A DNA stretch of 64,000 nucleotides, from the NCBI GenBank assembly GCA_905221615.1, contig CAJNDT010006000.1, positions 1 to 64,000 on the forward strand, given 5' to 3'. This DNA comes from Symbiodinium sp. CCMP2592 (lineage: Eukaryota; Sar; Dinophyceae; Suessiales; Symbiodiniaceae). A model generated the notes under the pieces. The model did no database searches. It was not told the DNA's origin and saw only the letters and a program-made list of their open reading frames with translations. Positions 27,682 through 37,419 of this stretch are shown one piece after another. Made by a program: the position numbers and the translations under genes. Within the stretch, counting starts at the first letter, position 1. Each line of letters opens with the position of its first letter.

Positions 27682-28176
27682 GTTACATTCTTTGAACACT
27701 TGCAGAAGATATGGCTTTATCGTTTGAAGAAAACAACATGACAAAATGGCTCAGAGAACTGAGTCCAATTTTGATTTGTTGTTTTAGGGCTTTTCCTTTA
27801 CACTGCCTTTTTTTATGAACTCTCATTCATACATGCTGTAAACAAGTTGAAGAACACATTCGTCCGTTGCAGCTTGACCTCTCGAAGGGGCAGGAAGCCC
27901 TTGAATCGGGCGAGAGTTTTATTTGAAATACCCACCCTCTCCACCCTAATTGATTCGTGGAAAGTGCAGAGATTGCATCCGTGTTGTGCTACCTCAGGAA
28001 GCTTTGGACCTCAGTTTGAGGACACTCAGGTCTGCTTTTGCATACGACCTGGTTCGGGTCTTGGCTCTCTGCTTCGCAGTTGACTCGGTCTTGCTCGTCT
28101 TCGACTGGCAGGCCGTTCACTAAGGTTCAGTTTGTGAGCCGTGCACGGCTTGAGAGTGGCTAGTTCTCCTTTCGAA
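27682..28176 (+). other. 495-bp spacer between direct repeats
   Basis: AT-rich at first (27700-27850), more GC-rich later, without a convincing gene. If the neighbouring repeats are split direct repeats (B1-A2-B2), this is A2 and a copy A1 should lie at the 5' end of the DIRS-like element. I saw no clear match near 18345-18390, so A1 may be lost or the interpretation wrong. Confidence 0.5.
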
Positions 28177-28375
28177 GGGGACAAAAAGAGTCTTGTGTCT
28201 CACAGGACCGACAGTTCGAAGTTTTCTGCCGGGTGCGGTACTTGCTACCCCAACGTGTGAAAATAGCGTCGAGCTTTGAGCTACTTGCATGTGGCATGTG
28301 CGAGTGCAAGCATTTATCCCTGAAGGTTCAAACATGATAGACATCAAAACACAAAGCACGATCTTCGAACGATAA
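28177..28375 (+). repeat. 199-bp direct repeat, copy 2
   Basis: Second copy, offset by exactly 694 bases from the first. The identity of the two copies implies a recent event. After its end, unrelated sequence begins (ctccgcctgcccgagc), probably the host or older element into which the DIRS-like element inserted. Confidence 0.9.
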
Positions 28376-28410
28376 CTCCGCCTGCCCGAGCTTCGGACGA
28401 CCCGCTCGAC

Positions 28411-29547
28411 GTGGATGAGGAAGCGGTGGTGCTTGCAGATCTGCGGCCTCCAGCAGGGTGCCAGACCCCCAAGCGCCGTGCGAGGAGGGCCTCCTTTCTC
28501 GACCAGTCCGGCAGTAGGTCGGAAGGGGATGCCATGTCTCCGCCGGCAGTGGTGGCGAGGGTACGTCGCCGTGCTGCGACCCAGCAGTCTAGTGCCCAGA
28601 CTGCCGCCGATCGTCCAACCAAGAAGGTCAAGCTCAGTGCCGCCGATTGCGCCCGGTTCCTCACAGAGTTTTCCAGAAGAAGCACTACGAGGCAGGCGTG
28701 GCTCCGCCACCGGGACATTGGCAGAGCTTCCTCTGTCACATGCAAGGAAGTGCAGCCGAGCCTGCCGCCTGTGCGATATGCCAGCAGCTCGTGCACGAAA
28801 GCAAGGCCGCAGCCCCCGTTGCAGATCAGCCAGCCCGCCGCAGCCCCCATTGCAGATGAGCCCGAGCCCGAGGCTGTGCCTCAGTTGCCGGGCCCTCGAA
28901 AGCCGGGTCGGCCTAGGAAAGACGAGGCCGCAGGGTCCCGATGGTCCTTGGCAACGTGGGTTCGGCAAAGCCGCTCAGACGTTTACTTGGCAACCGACAA
29001 GAGCCAGCTGAAGTGTGCCACATATTATTGCAGGGCCTGCTGCAAGCAGATATCCTTTGGGACACAGACATGCGAAGCCAAGGTGCTGAGGCATGAGCAG
29101 TACAAGACACATGTGGAAGGTTTGCGGAAGCTGCGAGGGGATGCAGCCATCCAGCCTGCGAATGCTGGCGCAAAAAAGGCTAATCCTGCGGGTCCTCGAC
29201 AAGAGTGTGCTGGTCTGTTGGCCTCCAAACTCGTGCTGAAGGACTCGATCTCAACCTTTGTGCAATTTGGGCAGCCTCGCCTTCTCTACTCTGAGCACGA
29301 GACTGATTGGCTAGCCTCCGTGTCTTTCCAGGTGCTTCCCCAGGACATCGCTGTGCGGAGTACGGTGTGCAAAGGATTTCTGGAAGGTCTCAGTGCATGC
29401 TCCGCATGCGTGAAAGCGGCAAACCAAAGGAAGTTCAAGCAAGCTTTGGCGAAGCAGGTGTTCATGATCGATCTCTGTGTACTGAGCTACAAGTGCATAC
29501 ACTGCCCCGCCGAGGAACTGCACAACTTCAAGGAAGAGCTTCGCTAG
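28411..29547 (+). pseudogene. AT-hook/zinc-finger transposase-like gene, N-terminal fragment
   Basis: 378 residues. After a basic, Arg/Ala-rich N-terminus comes an AT-hook core, RKPGRPRKDE (nt 28897 on), which binds the minor groove of AT-rich DNA. Next is a possible BED-like zinc site: YYCRACCKQ followed by LRHEQYKTHVEGL. A C-terminal Cys pair (LSACSACVKAA and YKCIHCPAEE) ends the fragment. The frame stops at TAG 29545, but the same frame continues as plausible protein from 29548 to 29770, so the stop looks like a mutation. The parent family is not identified. The layout suggests a DNA transposase or a dinoflagellate-specific relative. Confidence 0.55.
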
Positions 29548-29917
29548 AGGGATTACCAGCAGGATAACTTGGCTGGCAGCGACCTGGATCGGCTGCGACG
29601 CATCAAGGACAACTTGGAAGTCTGCAGGGCAGTCGCTGCCAGAGTTGATACGACTCCAGCATGGCGAGTCTCCTTGTCGCTCCGGAAGTTCTGGGATGCT
29701 TGGTTGACCAGGCCGCAGAAGCACCATCAGACATCGACGGAGGCCGAGGCCTACGGGTGCCTGGCGGAATGATGGATGCTGTCGCGAGCGGACGTGCTCG
29801 GGAGTTTGACTTGATGCTTGCTGCACGGGTAGCTGCAGGAGCCCTCAGGACGGACGTCTTGGTGGAATCTTTAACCACAAGCTTTCTCGAAACAGGAGCT
29901 AGTGCACAAGACCTCAC
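29548..29917 (+). pseudogene. Transposase-like gene, second fragment
   Basis: Continues in frame after the TAG stop (DLDRLRRIKDNLEVCRAVA and WRVSLSLRKFWDAWL) to a TGA near 29770. Coding character then shifts to another plus frame (GGMMDAVASGRAREFDLMLAARVAAG) until the tandem array begins. One stop and one frame change in 370 bases indicate decay. Confidence 0.45.
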
Positions 29918-30816
29918 GGCCAGGAGCCAGCCGACGGGGGAGTCCGAGCCTGCGAAGAAGTCCGGGCCTCAAGTCACGACGGTGGCGGTCGGCGGCTCTC
30001 TTGTTGGATTCCGAGCTTAGGCCAAGCAAAAGAAATCTGACGGCCAGGAACGAGCCGTGCAAGGAGTCGGAGCCTGCCAAGAAGTCCGGACCTCAAGTCG
30101 AGACGATGGCGGCCAGTCGTTGGTTCCTGCCAGCAACCCAGCAGAGGACCCTGCACGGATCCTCGTGCTTGCTTTTCATGTGTGTGCAACGAAAGAAATC
30201 CGACGGCCAGGAACGAGCCGTCGAAGGAGTCGGAGCCTGCCGAGAAGTCCGGACCTCAGGTCACGACGATGGCGGCCAGTGGTTGGCTCCTGCCAGCAAC
30301 TGTGCAGACGACCCTGCATGCATCCCCGTGCTTGCTTTTCACGTGTGTGCAACGGCGTTCCCGCCCGCGACCCAAGGTGCGTGAAGGCCAGGAACGAGCC
30401 GTGGAAAGAGTCGCCGCGGGAAGAGTCGGAGCCTGCCAAGAAGTCCGGACCTCAGGTCACGACGATGGCGGCCAGTGGTTGGCTCCTGCCAGCAACTGTG
30501 CAGAGGACCCTGCATGCATCCTCGTGCTTGCTTTTCACGTGTGTGCAACGGCGTTCCCGCCCGCGACCCAAGGTGCGTGAAGGCCAGGAACGAGCCGTGG
30601 AAAGAGTCGCCGCGGGAAGAGTCGGAGCCTGCCAAGAAGTCCGGACCTCAGGCCACGACGATGGCGGCCAGTGGTTGGCTCCTGCCAGCAACTGTGCAGA
30701 GGACCCTGCATGCGTCCTCGTGCTTGCTTTTCACGGGTGTGCAACGGGGCTCCTGCCCGCGACCCAAGGTGCGTGAAGGCCAGGAAGGAGCCGTGGAAAG
30801 AGTCGCCGCGGGAAGC
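29918..30816 (+). repeat. Tandem array of six expanding units (124-196 bp)
   Basis: Units begin with ggccaggaacgagcc-like sequence at 29918, 30042, 30205, 30386, 30582 and 30778, giving lengths 124, 163, 181, 196 and 196 plus a partial unit. Shared blocks include gagcctgccaagaagtccgg and gatggcggccagtggttgg. Later units carry extra blocks (ccgcccgcgacccaagg and gagtcgccgcgggaag). The progressive gain of blocks suggests stepwise unequal exchange. The array sits inside the transposase-like gene and remains partly open in several frames. Confidence 0.88.
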
Positions 30817-31710
30817 AAAGTTCAAGGAGGGATTGGCAGACTGCAAAAGGCGCACGACAAGTGCCTTTGCGAACTTCCAGGCATTGTCGGAGTCTTTTTG
30901 ACAACTCTCGGACGACATGCCGAGGTGGACTCCCTCTTGAGGAGCTTTTGTGTGAATCCACGTTCCCTGCCATCCTTGTCTCTTGTGACGGAACGATATC
31001 CAGAACCCTTCGTCTCCTTGAACAACCTGCCAGTGCTTCGCCAGTCGTACATGCGGGGCCTCGCTTTGCTGAAGGCGGCAGGCACACGGCCGCACTTGAT
31101 TTGCGATGGAACGACATGGGCCCCAGACTGGAGCCAGGTACGAAGAATCTGCAGGAATGAAGCCGGCGAGCTGGTGGACAGAATGGTGGGAGGTGCTTGG
31201 CATGCCGATCCGGACAAGGATATGTCCCTCCTTGATCCAGACGAACACGACCGCACAAAGCTGTCACGTGAGAAACTGGCCAAGCTTGCCCTTCACATCG
31301 CTATGGCCCGAACCGACTGCACAAGGTATGTCTTCGACGTATGTGTCTTACCCCGCCCTCAAGGGGTTGGGGTCGGCAGAGGAAACGTTGGATGCTGTGG
31401 CCAAGGTGTTTCATGAGTGCACAGAGGCCAGTGGGCGACCGCCCAATGGCTTGGCGTTCGACGGAGGCAGCAACAAGGCCCGCATCCTCCAGACCCTTTT
31501 ATTAGGTCTTCTCGAACCAGAGAAGATGCAGTCGCTGCCCTTTTTCAGCCAGTGTTCCGTCAAGACAATCCCGAAGCTTCCCTGCTGGGGCTTTGGATAC
31601 CTGACGTACAAGGACGAGGCATCAGTGTCATTACACAAAAGGTTTTGTCTGTGGGGTTGGTGTGCTGGGTTCAGGGTTCACGGGCTTGTGCGAGCAAGTA
31701 GTTAAGTAGT
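30817..31710 (+). pseudogene. Transposase-like gene, central fragment
   Basis: After the array one frame encodes LPGIVGVFLTTLGRHAEVD, RYPEPFVSLNNLPVLRQSY, HLICDGTTWAPDW and KLALHIAMARTDC. At about 31330 coding passes to another plus frame with YPALKGLGSAEETLDAVAK, NGLAFDGGSNKARI and LPFFSQCSVK. The acidic residues in ICDG and AFDGG, plus a Glu in the later ELAIENHF motif, could be a DDE triad; this is inference only. Frame changes show the copy is not intact. Confidence 0.5.
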
Positions 31711-32136
31711 CCAATCCAACCTGTGTGCCCAGATCTTGGTCGCGATGAACGGAGCCTGGCACTGGCAGAAGCGGTACAGCCTAGCTCACTTGTCGGGATG
31801 TCGCAAGATCCGACATGGCGCTGTCTTTGTGGACTTGTCCTGCGAGCTCTCATGCGGCTTGCCGCATTCAGCGTACCTGGCATCGGACGTGCAGTCGGAT
31901 TTGGCCGCATGCCAGAGGCTGAGCCCGCCTTACACAGGCAAGACGTGGTGCAGTCCAGCTGTGAATGTCCACAGCCTGATAGGGGCTCTGGTCTGCTCGT
32001 GCACTACGGGGTCAGTTGGTTTCTCGCAAGAAGATATCTGCTTGAACGCTGCTGCTGGGTATTACCTGCTACTCATGCATCGCAGCGAAGCCGGCCGACA
32101 GTGGAGACAGCACCTAAGCTTGCACTGTATGCCGTC

Positions 32137-32217
32137 CCCACATGCACACACACTAGCACACATGAATCAACACACAATTGCTTGCGCACACACACACACA
32201 CAGTAACACACACAAAC
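32137..32217 (+). repeat. CA-rich microsatellite
   Basis: Interrupted (CA)n tracts, including cacacacacacaca near 32190. It separates two coding fragments of the transposase-like gene. Confidence 0.85.
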
Positions 32218-32854
32218 CAGGTATCAAGAGCGAGGGCGCAACTCGCTGTCCGACGTCACGGTTCGCAACGGCATGGCCCTTTGCAGTTTCACTGTTGTGT
32301 GCTGCATGACATCATGCGAGCCGCGATTCGTACAAGAACTCGCCATCGAGAACCATTTCTCGAGGTTGAAGAGCGTGTATCGTGGCCAGCCGAGTTTGAA
32401 AGATTACCTTCATGCCTGCCGCTCTCTCTCAGCACGGCAGGCTCGGCAGCTAGACGGCCAGTCAGTCGAGAGGCTGCAGGACCGGGCGTCCAGTTTCCCA
32501 AGATCCCCGATGCCGGAAGATGTGGTGACAAAGCTCTGTCGCAAGGCCTTCGCCGCAGCATTGCAGACACAGTCATTCATCTCTGATGGCCGGAGCACCA
32601 CGGAAATCTACGACACCTTGTTGAAGTTCTGCGGGGCAGAAGGGGAGAGCTTCTTCGGCACTGCCATCGGCGAGTCCGCTTTCGACATCATGGACATCAC
32701 CCCTGAGACATCCGAATGGCTCCCTGTCGAAGAGACGGAACACAAGTCCCAGCAGCAGGTGGAGGCCATGCAGCTGTTGCACACGGTAAAGGACAGAGCC
32801 AAAGTCTTGGAGGAGATCCAGCTCCTTGAAGCATCCGATGCATCAGATGCTCAC

Positions 32855-33010
32855 CAGCCTGCTTGCCAGCCTGCAGAGGAGAACGTGGGTGCACAACCTG
32901 CTTGTCAGCCTGCAGAGCAGAACGAGGATGCACAACCTGCTTGCCAGCCTGCAGAGGAGAACGTGGATGCACAACCTGCTTGCCAGCGTGCAGAGCAGAA
33001 CGAGGATGCA
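32855..33010 (+). repeat. Four 39-bp coding repeats
   Basis: Four in-frame units, each encoding a 13-residue QPACQPAE(E/Q)N(V/E)(G/D)A motif. The units alternate between two types (EENV and QNED), which suggests expansion of a two-unit block. The repeats are Cys/Pro/Glu-rich and probably disordered. Confidence 0.9.
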
Positions 33011-33069
33011 CCGCAGGACCCAGAGCTCGTGGTGGAGCTTGCACCGGAGAGCGGATGCGCATCCGCCAG

Positions 33070-34211
33070 TCATCCCCACGAACCTTAGCCAGCTGCTGAA
33101 GGCTGTGTTGGCTCAGGGAGGCAAGGAGTTCAACCTGGACCACGAGACAGGTCAAGGACAGGCTGCTGTGCTCAAACGGCTGCTGCACATGGCCCCCTTC
33201 ATCCGAAGCTTCACCAGGCATGCCAGGCTCCAAGAAGCGGTTCTTTCAGCAGCCACTCTGAATGAGTGCAAAGGCCCGCTGAACGAGTGGAATCGTCGTG
33301 AGCACGAGCTCGCTGTTGCGAGGCGGGCTATCAATGCTAGTCAGGCACGCCTCTCCCGTGCCCAGGCTTGGCATATGGCGCTTCAGAAGATGTCCAAGGA
33401 GGTCCAGGCCGTGAACAAGCAAGTCCACAAGAACGACCCGGGAATCCATGCCCCCGATGTCTACTTCCCTGCGGGCGACCGGGTGCAACTGATTGCTTTC
33501 CTCCTCGAGGACCGTGTGGCAGTGGGACTGGTGCTCAGTGCCTTTAGGGGATCCTTGGTGAAGCGGCCTAATGGCAAAGGTGCAGCGGATGTCATCGTCA
33601 AAACAGCTCGCCCCTTTCCGGATGAGCTTCCAAGTGTGTCCACCAAGCTCGTGCATGTGGCTGAGTGCATCTACGATGAGAAGCACAGTGAGTACTGCAC
33701 AAGCTGTGCAGCGAGGTGCCTGCTTGTCGATCCGGTGAATTGCATCTATGGCCAGTTGACCGTTTCCGCTTCGAAGCCATCCCAAACCAGGATGCATTTT
33801 CGCTTGAGCCCGGCATCTATGGAAAGCTTGCGCCTCTTGAAGCTGCGGGGCCGCTTGCCCGTTCAGCCGCTTCCAGAAGTGGCTGAGGGCGAAGATGATG
33901 CCGCTGCTGAGCCAGAGGAGCCCGACGCCCCGTCCCAGGTCTATCACGACAGATCCTTCATGCGAGCGAGCATGCCTGTGCAGGCCAGAAAGTTCATGTC
34001 GGATCTTGAAAGCTTGTATCGCCGGAAGGGCTGGCCGTTTGTGGAAAGCGGAATGGTTTATCTGTCACAAACCAAAAGCGAGTCTTGGTCAGTGTTGCTG
34101 GATCGAATTCCGGGCTTCTTCGAGCAAGAGTTCCAAAAGCATCAGGGCTATCGGTTCAGCAGGGCGGTCCATGCATACCTCCAGACGCTGATCCCTGAAA
34201 GAGACAGGTGA
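33070..34211 (+). CDS. Hypothetical protein downstream of the repeat tail
   Basis: The coding frame changes near 33070 and runs to 34211. It encodes NLSQLLKAVLAQGG, a helical heptad-rich region (REHELAVARRAINASQARL), YFPAGDRVQLIAFLLEDRVAVG and MRASMPVQARKFMSDLESLYRR. It follows directly on the transposase-like gene and may be its C-terminus or a second ORF of the same element. The open frame in this register upstream (from 32826) is a shadow of the 39-bp repeats. No family is recognised. Confidence 0.5.
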
Positions 34212-34604
34212 AGAAGTTTCTTGGGCTGGTCTCCCGTCTCGCACCGGGTGTGATCGACCTCCGGGGATGATCCACTGTGATACTCTGTGATCCTGCACAT
34301 GGGCTAAGAAGTCTAGGCACAAACGAGAGGTCGATCCTGACGTCTCACCGGGCACGTGCAAGAGGTGGACCCTAACAATCCTCAAGCCCTAGGCCCCTAG
34401 CTAGCCGTAGACTTGTGAACACTTAGCTCTACTGAACACTGCTCCACCATGCCGAGTAGCCCTAATCTCCGCCTGCGTGGACGCCGCGCACCTGGGGTTC
34501 GGAAGCCGTGCGCCACGACAGAAAAAAAGAAGCGTGGCTGTGCTGCTCGCAGAACTACTCAGAGCTATCAGGGAGGATGCAGCATGAGGGATGTTAGAGT
34601 CCTT
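34212..34604 (+). other. Junction DNA before LINE 2
   Basis: No supported gene. It has ctag-rich sequence near 34390-34410 and a short open frame from ATG 34449 that runs into the LINE 2 RT across a poly-C tract. The frame up to 34605 shows no RT similarity and may be a leader or an unrelated flank. Confidence 0.4.
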
Positions 34605-34631
34605 ACCCCCCCCCCCCCATTAGGGAGGGGG
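34605..34631 (+). repeat. Poly-C/poly-G hairpin-like tract
   Basis: Thirteen C (34606-34618), then attaggga and a G run. It could fold into a C/G-run hairpin. It marks the 5' break of LINE 2. The exact C count is uncertain because such runs sequence poorly. Confidence 0.6.
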
Positions 34632-35807
34632 GCTCACTGCTCTCAGGTCCAACAGACCCTGGCTTCACAGCGTCTCACCCTGCGGGAACGTCGCAACACA
34701 GGCCGAAAACCTACATCTTGTCAAGGGGGAGTTACGCTCTCCATTGATACGAGCAAAGCGTTTGACACTGTCAATCGGCAGGTCCTCGAGCACGAACTAC
34801 GAGCGGCCCGTGTACCGGAGCCGGAGCTGGAGGTCATTCTCCATCTTCACCACTGCATTGGATACTGGCCGGCAGGCCAGGACCCCACAACCCGGGTTGC
34901 AAGTGAAAGGGGTGTGCGGCAGGGATGTCCACTAGCACCAAGCTTGTGGACTCTCATCACTGTTGCACTGTTTCGGGCACTGGCAGGTGTAACCTCCGTC
35001 GCCTGGCTGCAAGAGGATGCCACGGTGTTCGCGGACGATCTCTTGATGCAGTGGATCTTCCACGGCGTCCAGGATCTGGAGCATATGCTGGGCACCATTG
35101 CGCACTGCTTCCGGATCTTAGCTCAGCTTGGCCTTCAAGTCCAGCATCGGAAGACACAACTCATTGTGGCGTATAAAGGACGGCAGGCAAAACAATGGTG
35201 GCGCGCTCACACGGCCTCCACTTCGGAGGGCCGCTTCCTACTCATACCCCAGCCAGGACACAAGGCGCTCCGACTGCCCATTGTTACGCAGCTGACGTAC
35301 CTAGGTATAGTCCTCTCTTACACCGATGCCACAACTGCCACGGTTGAGCACCGATTGCAGGTGGCCGAGGCGCAGCGAGCCCGGCTTCTCAAAGTCCTTC
35401 ACTCCCGTACACTTCCTTTGGCTAAGCGGGTGCAACTCTGGCTGGCCTGCGTCCGGAGCTCAGCCTTGTATGGCCCACACCTTGTAGACTTGCAACAGAG
35501 ACACGTTACGCGTATTACTGTTACCTTGGTCAGGCACTTGCGGGCCATTGCGCGCAGTTTCGCGCACATGACTCAGGAGTCCAGTAAGGCGTTGTTGGCG
35601 CGTTTACACATTGAGGACCCGCTGCTTTATTTGCTGCAGCGCAGTCAAACGCTGCTTGCCAAAACTCAAGATTCCAGCGATCCTATGGTAGCCAGGCCTA
35701 GGATTATGAACTGGTTGGTCCATGTCACGGAATCTAAGCTGGCACTGACCTCGCACCTCGACCAAGCAATAGCCGAGCCCTCTGCCTTTGCTAGAGTTTC
35801 CCACTGA
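34632..35807 (+). CDS. LINE 2 reverse transcriptase (N-terminally truncated)
   Basis: RT motifs TLSIDTSKAFDTVNR, RGVRQGCPLAPSLW and catalytic FADD (35028-35039) are intact. The thumb region follows (TQLTYLGIVLSY, KRVQLWLACV). Similarity to LINE 1 begins right after the poly-C tract. The frame is open upstream to 34449, but that part is not RT. The missing fingers motifs make the protein non-functional on its own. Confidence 0.85.
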   Translation, partial: AHCSQVQQTLASQRLTLRERRNTGRKPTSCQGGVTLSIDTSKAFDTVNRQVLEHELRAARVPEPELEVILHLHHCIGYWPAGQDPTTRVASERGVRQGCPLAPSLWTLITVALFRALAGVTSVAWLQEDATVFADDLLMQWIFHGVQDLEHMLGTIAHCFRILAQLGLQVQHRKTQLIVAYKGRQAKQWWRAHTASTSEGRFLLIPQPGHKALRLPIVTQLTYLGIVLSYTDATTATVEHRLQVAEAQRARLLKVLHSRTLPLAKRVQLWLACVRSSALYGPHLVDLQQRHVTRITVTLVRHLRAIARSFAHMTQESSKALLARLHIEDPLLYLLQRSQTLLAKTQDSSDPMVARPRIMNWLVHVTESKLALTSHLDQAIAEPSAFARVSH

Positions 35808-35840
35808 AGCGGCTAGGGTTACACCTCCTCCACTACTACC

Positions 35841-35862
35841 CGGCCCCCTTCAGGGAGTGCCG
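35841..35862 (+). repeat. Small GC palindrome, copy in LINE 2
   Basis: The pattern cGGCCCCC-ttca-GGG...gCCG can form a short hairpin. Similar elements lie at 36678-36699, 38233-38252 and 38254-38272. Confidence 0.6.
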
Positions 35863-36420
35863 TACGGAGCTCAAGTCGCTGGCAAACACGGCCCCAGACC
35901 TACTCACTTCTCCTGTCCTACCTGTGATCTCTGGTTTCCGGACCTGGCCACTCTGAAACGGCACCATAATCAATTCCATGAGACCCCCTTGCCTAATCCT
36001 CTTCTCCAGATGGAAGCCGCGGAGGTCCGAAAGCATAGCGTCGACGGGATGCCAGTTTGTGTACATTGTCGCAAGGACTTCACCACCTGGTATAATTTTA
36101 GGAGACATATCACACAAGGACACTGTACCAGTCAGCGACAGAAGTCTGACCCCTCTTTGCGTGGAGCTGTCGACGACTACCCTTTCTGGTTCGATTGTCC
36201 CAGATAGCCCGGCTTGTAAGCCCTCTAGCCCCTCTCCTGTTTCAATCTCCGTCTCAGCTGAACATCCCCAGCCACAGGTCCCTCCCGAAATGCCAGTAGT
36301 CATCTGCGGCAGCGGATTGCCGAAAAGTGGGACATCTCATTTCACCCTGCGTTTTTTGCGGCACCACGGTTACACGCACAGACCAGCATGCCTCTACATG
36401 CCCAGTCCTTTGGCAGGCCC
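35850..36420 (+). pseudogene. LINE 2 zinc-finger region, frame-broken
   Basis: In one frame are FSCPTCDLWFPDLATLKRHH and CVHCRKDFTTWYNFRRH, ending at 36207. A later frame holds CVFCGTTVTRTDQHASTC (about 36347-36400), which corresponds to the last cluster of LINE 1. The region lacks several of the LINE 1 fingers and has changed frame at least twice. Confidence 0.65.
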
Positions 36421-36489
36421 GTATCTGTTGTCTTGCTCAGGGTTGCTCGGTTTCACCTGCCCCCGCCCCGGTCACTCCTTTTTCTCGCG

Positions 36490-37419
36490 ATGGCGACGGA
36501 GGACACGAACATGACCCTCGACCAGATTTGGAGGGCTTCTAGGGAAACGTGCCCTACAGACGGACTTAGCGGAGACTCCATCCAAATTTCAGCATCCAGG
36601 CGGAAAAGGCCCTCCGATGAACCGGAGCAGCGTCACGCGCCAACAGCAGCAACCGTTGACAGGACGCGGACGCCATACGGCCCCCTTTCAGGGGAGCCGG
36701 GACCGCGATGCCCCAGACAATCGCAGCGGACCCTCCAAGATGCCTTCGGAAGATCACGCACTGCTCCACCGAGTTGCCAAGGCCCTCATCGTTCAGGCGG
36801 ACTACCTGTCGCGTCTTCAGAGCGATCACACCGTCATCTTCACGTTTCGGACAGGCAGCGGCCCACAGTTGATGGTGCCGCTCCTTCAGGAGGTCGCGGC
36901 AACCTGGCGCGAGCAACGCCAGCAGAACAAAGTGACCCGCTCCCTCAAGCAGACTCTAATTCAGTACATCGCAGCGGAGATCGTCACCAGGGTCACTGCC
37001 TTCGCGACCGACAAGGAGTCCCAGGTGAAGGCCCAAGAACTGGGGTGGATTACGTCGGACATGGAATACAATTTCTTGGACTGGGACTTCGAGGAGAAGA
37101 AACTCGTCCCCCGACAGGCGGAGACGCTCACCCAAGACCAGATTCTGGCGGACGCCAGGCGTCTCAAGACCTTGTTGAAACATCCGGATCTGATCCTAAA
37201 GTTCAGTGGCGGCCGCAATACCAAGCCCGACTCGACATCAGAAACAGCGACGTTTGTGTTGAGCTGTCCATGCAGCTACCCGAGGCAGCAGAGGCGATGG
37301 CGATCTTCCGGAAATGGTATGCCAACTCAGCGCTCCTGCTCCTCTCTCTCCGGCTCAAACCGGCCCGCCCAGAGCGGTCGCCGTTGATCAAGGAGATCCA
37401 GGAGGCCGTGGGATGGTAG
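36490..37419 (+). pseudogene. LINE 2 basic/helical ORF, one internal frame change
   Basis: An acidic start (MATEDTNMTLDQIW from ATG 36490) is followed, in another frame, by MPSEDHALLHRVAKALIVQ, GSGPQLMVPLLQEVAATW, AEIVTRVTAFATDKESQ and GWITSDMEYNFLDWDF. Near 37225 the coding signal returns to the first frame with VCVELSMQLPEAAEA and ends at TAG 37417. It is homologous to 23918-24946 in LINE 1. The two registers show at least two indels. Confidence 0.6.
36678..36699 (+). repeat. Small GC palindrome, copy in LINE 2
   Basis: The pattern cGGCCCCC-tttca-GGGGaGCCG is the most symmetrical copy of the set. It lies between the two coding registers of the basic/helical ORF and could have caused the frame change. 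Confidence 0.65.

Larger units (their letters stand above)
31711..33088 (+). pseudogene. Transposase-like gene, C-terminal fragments
   Basis: The 31736-32130 part encodes GAWHWQKRYSLAHLSG, FVDLSCELSCGLPHSAYL and SPPYTGKTWCSPAVN. The frame then runs into a CA-rich microsatellite (32137-32217) and stops. It resumes near 32320 with FVQELAIENHFSRLKSVYRG, PSLKDYLHACRS and a long acidic tail that ends in a 13-residue repeat. The microsatellite appears to have broken the gene. An intron at that place is an alternative. Confidence 0.5.

Noticed and set aside
28120-28968. 282-codon minus frame crossing the second 199-bp repeat
   Set aside because: It bridges two unrelated segments (the DIRS repeat and the transposase-like gene), so it cannot be an old gene. 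No domain is seen.
29918-30816. Repeated units resembling a CRISPR or satellite array
   Set aside because: The units are long, variable in length and contiguous, without unique spacers, in eukaryotic DNA. It is an ordinary tandem array.
34449-34604. Start of the LINE 2 protein at ATG 34449
   Set aside because: The sequence before the poly-C tract has no RT similarity and LINE 1 has no counterpart. The continuity of frame is probably accidental.
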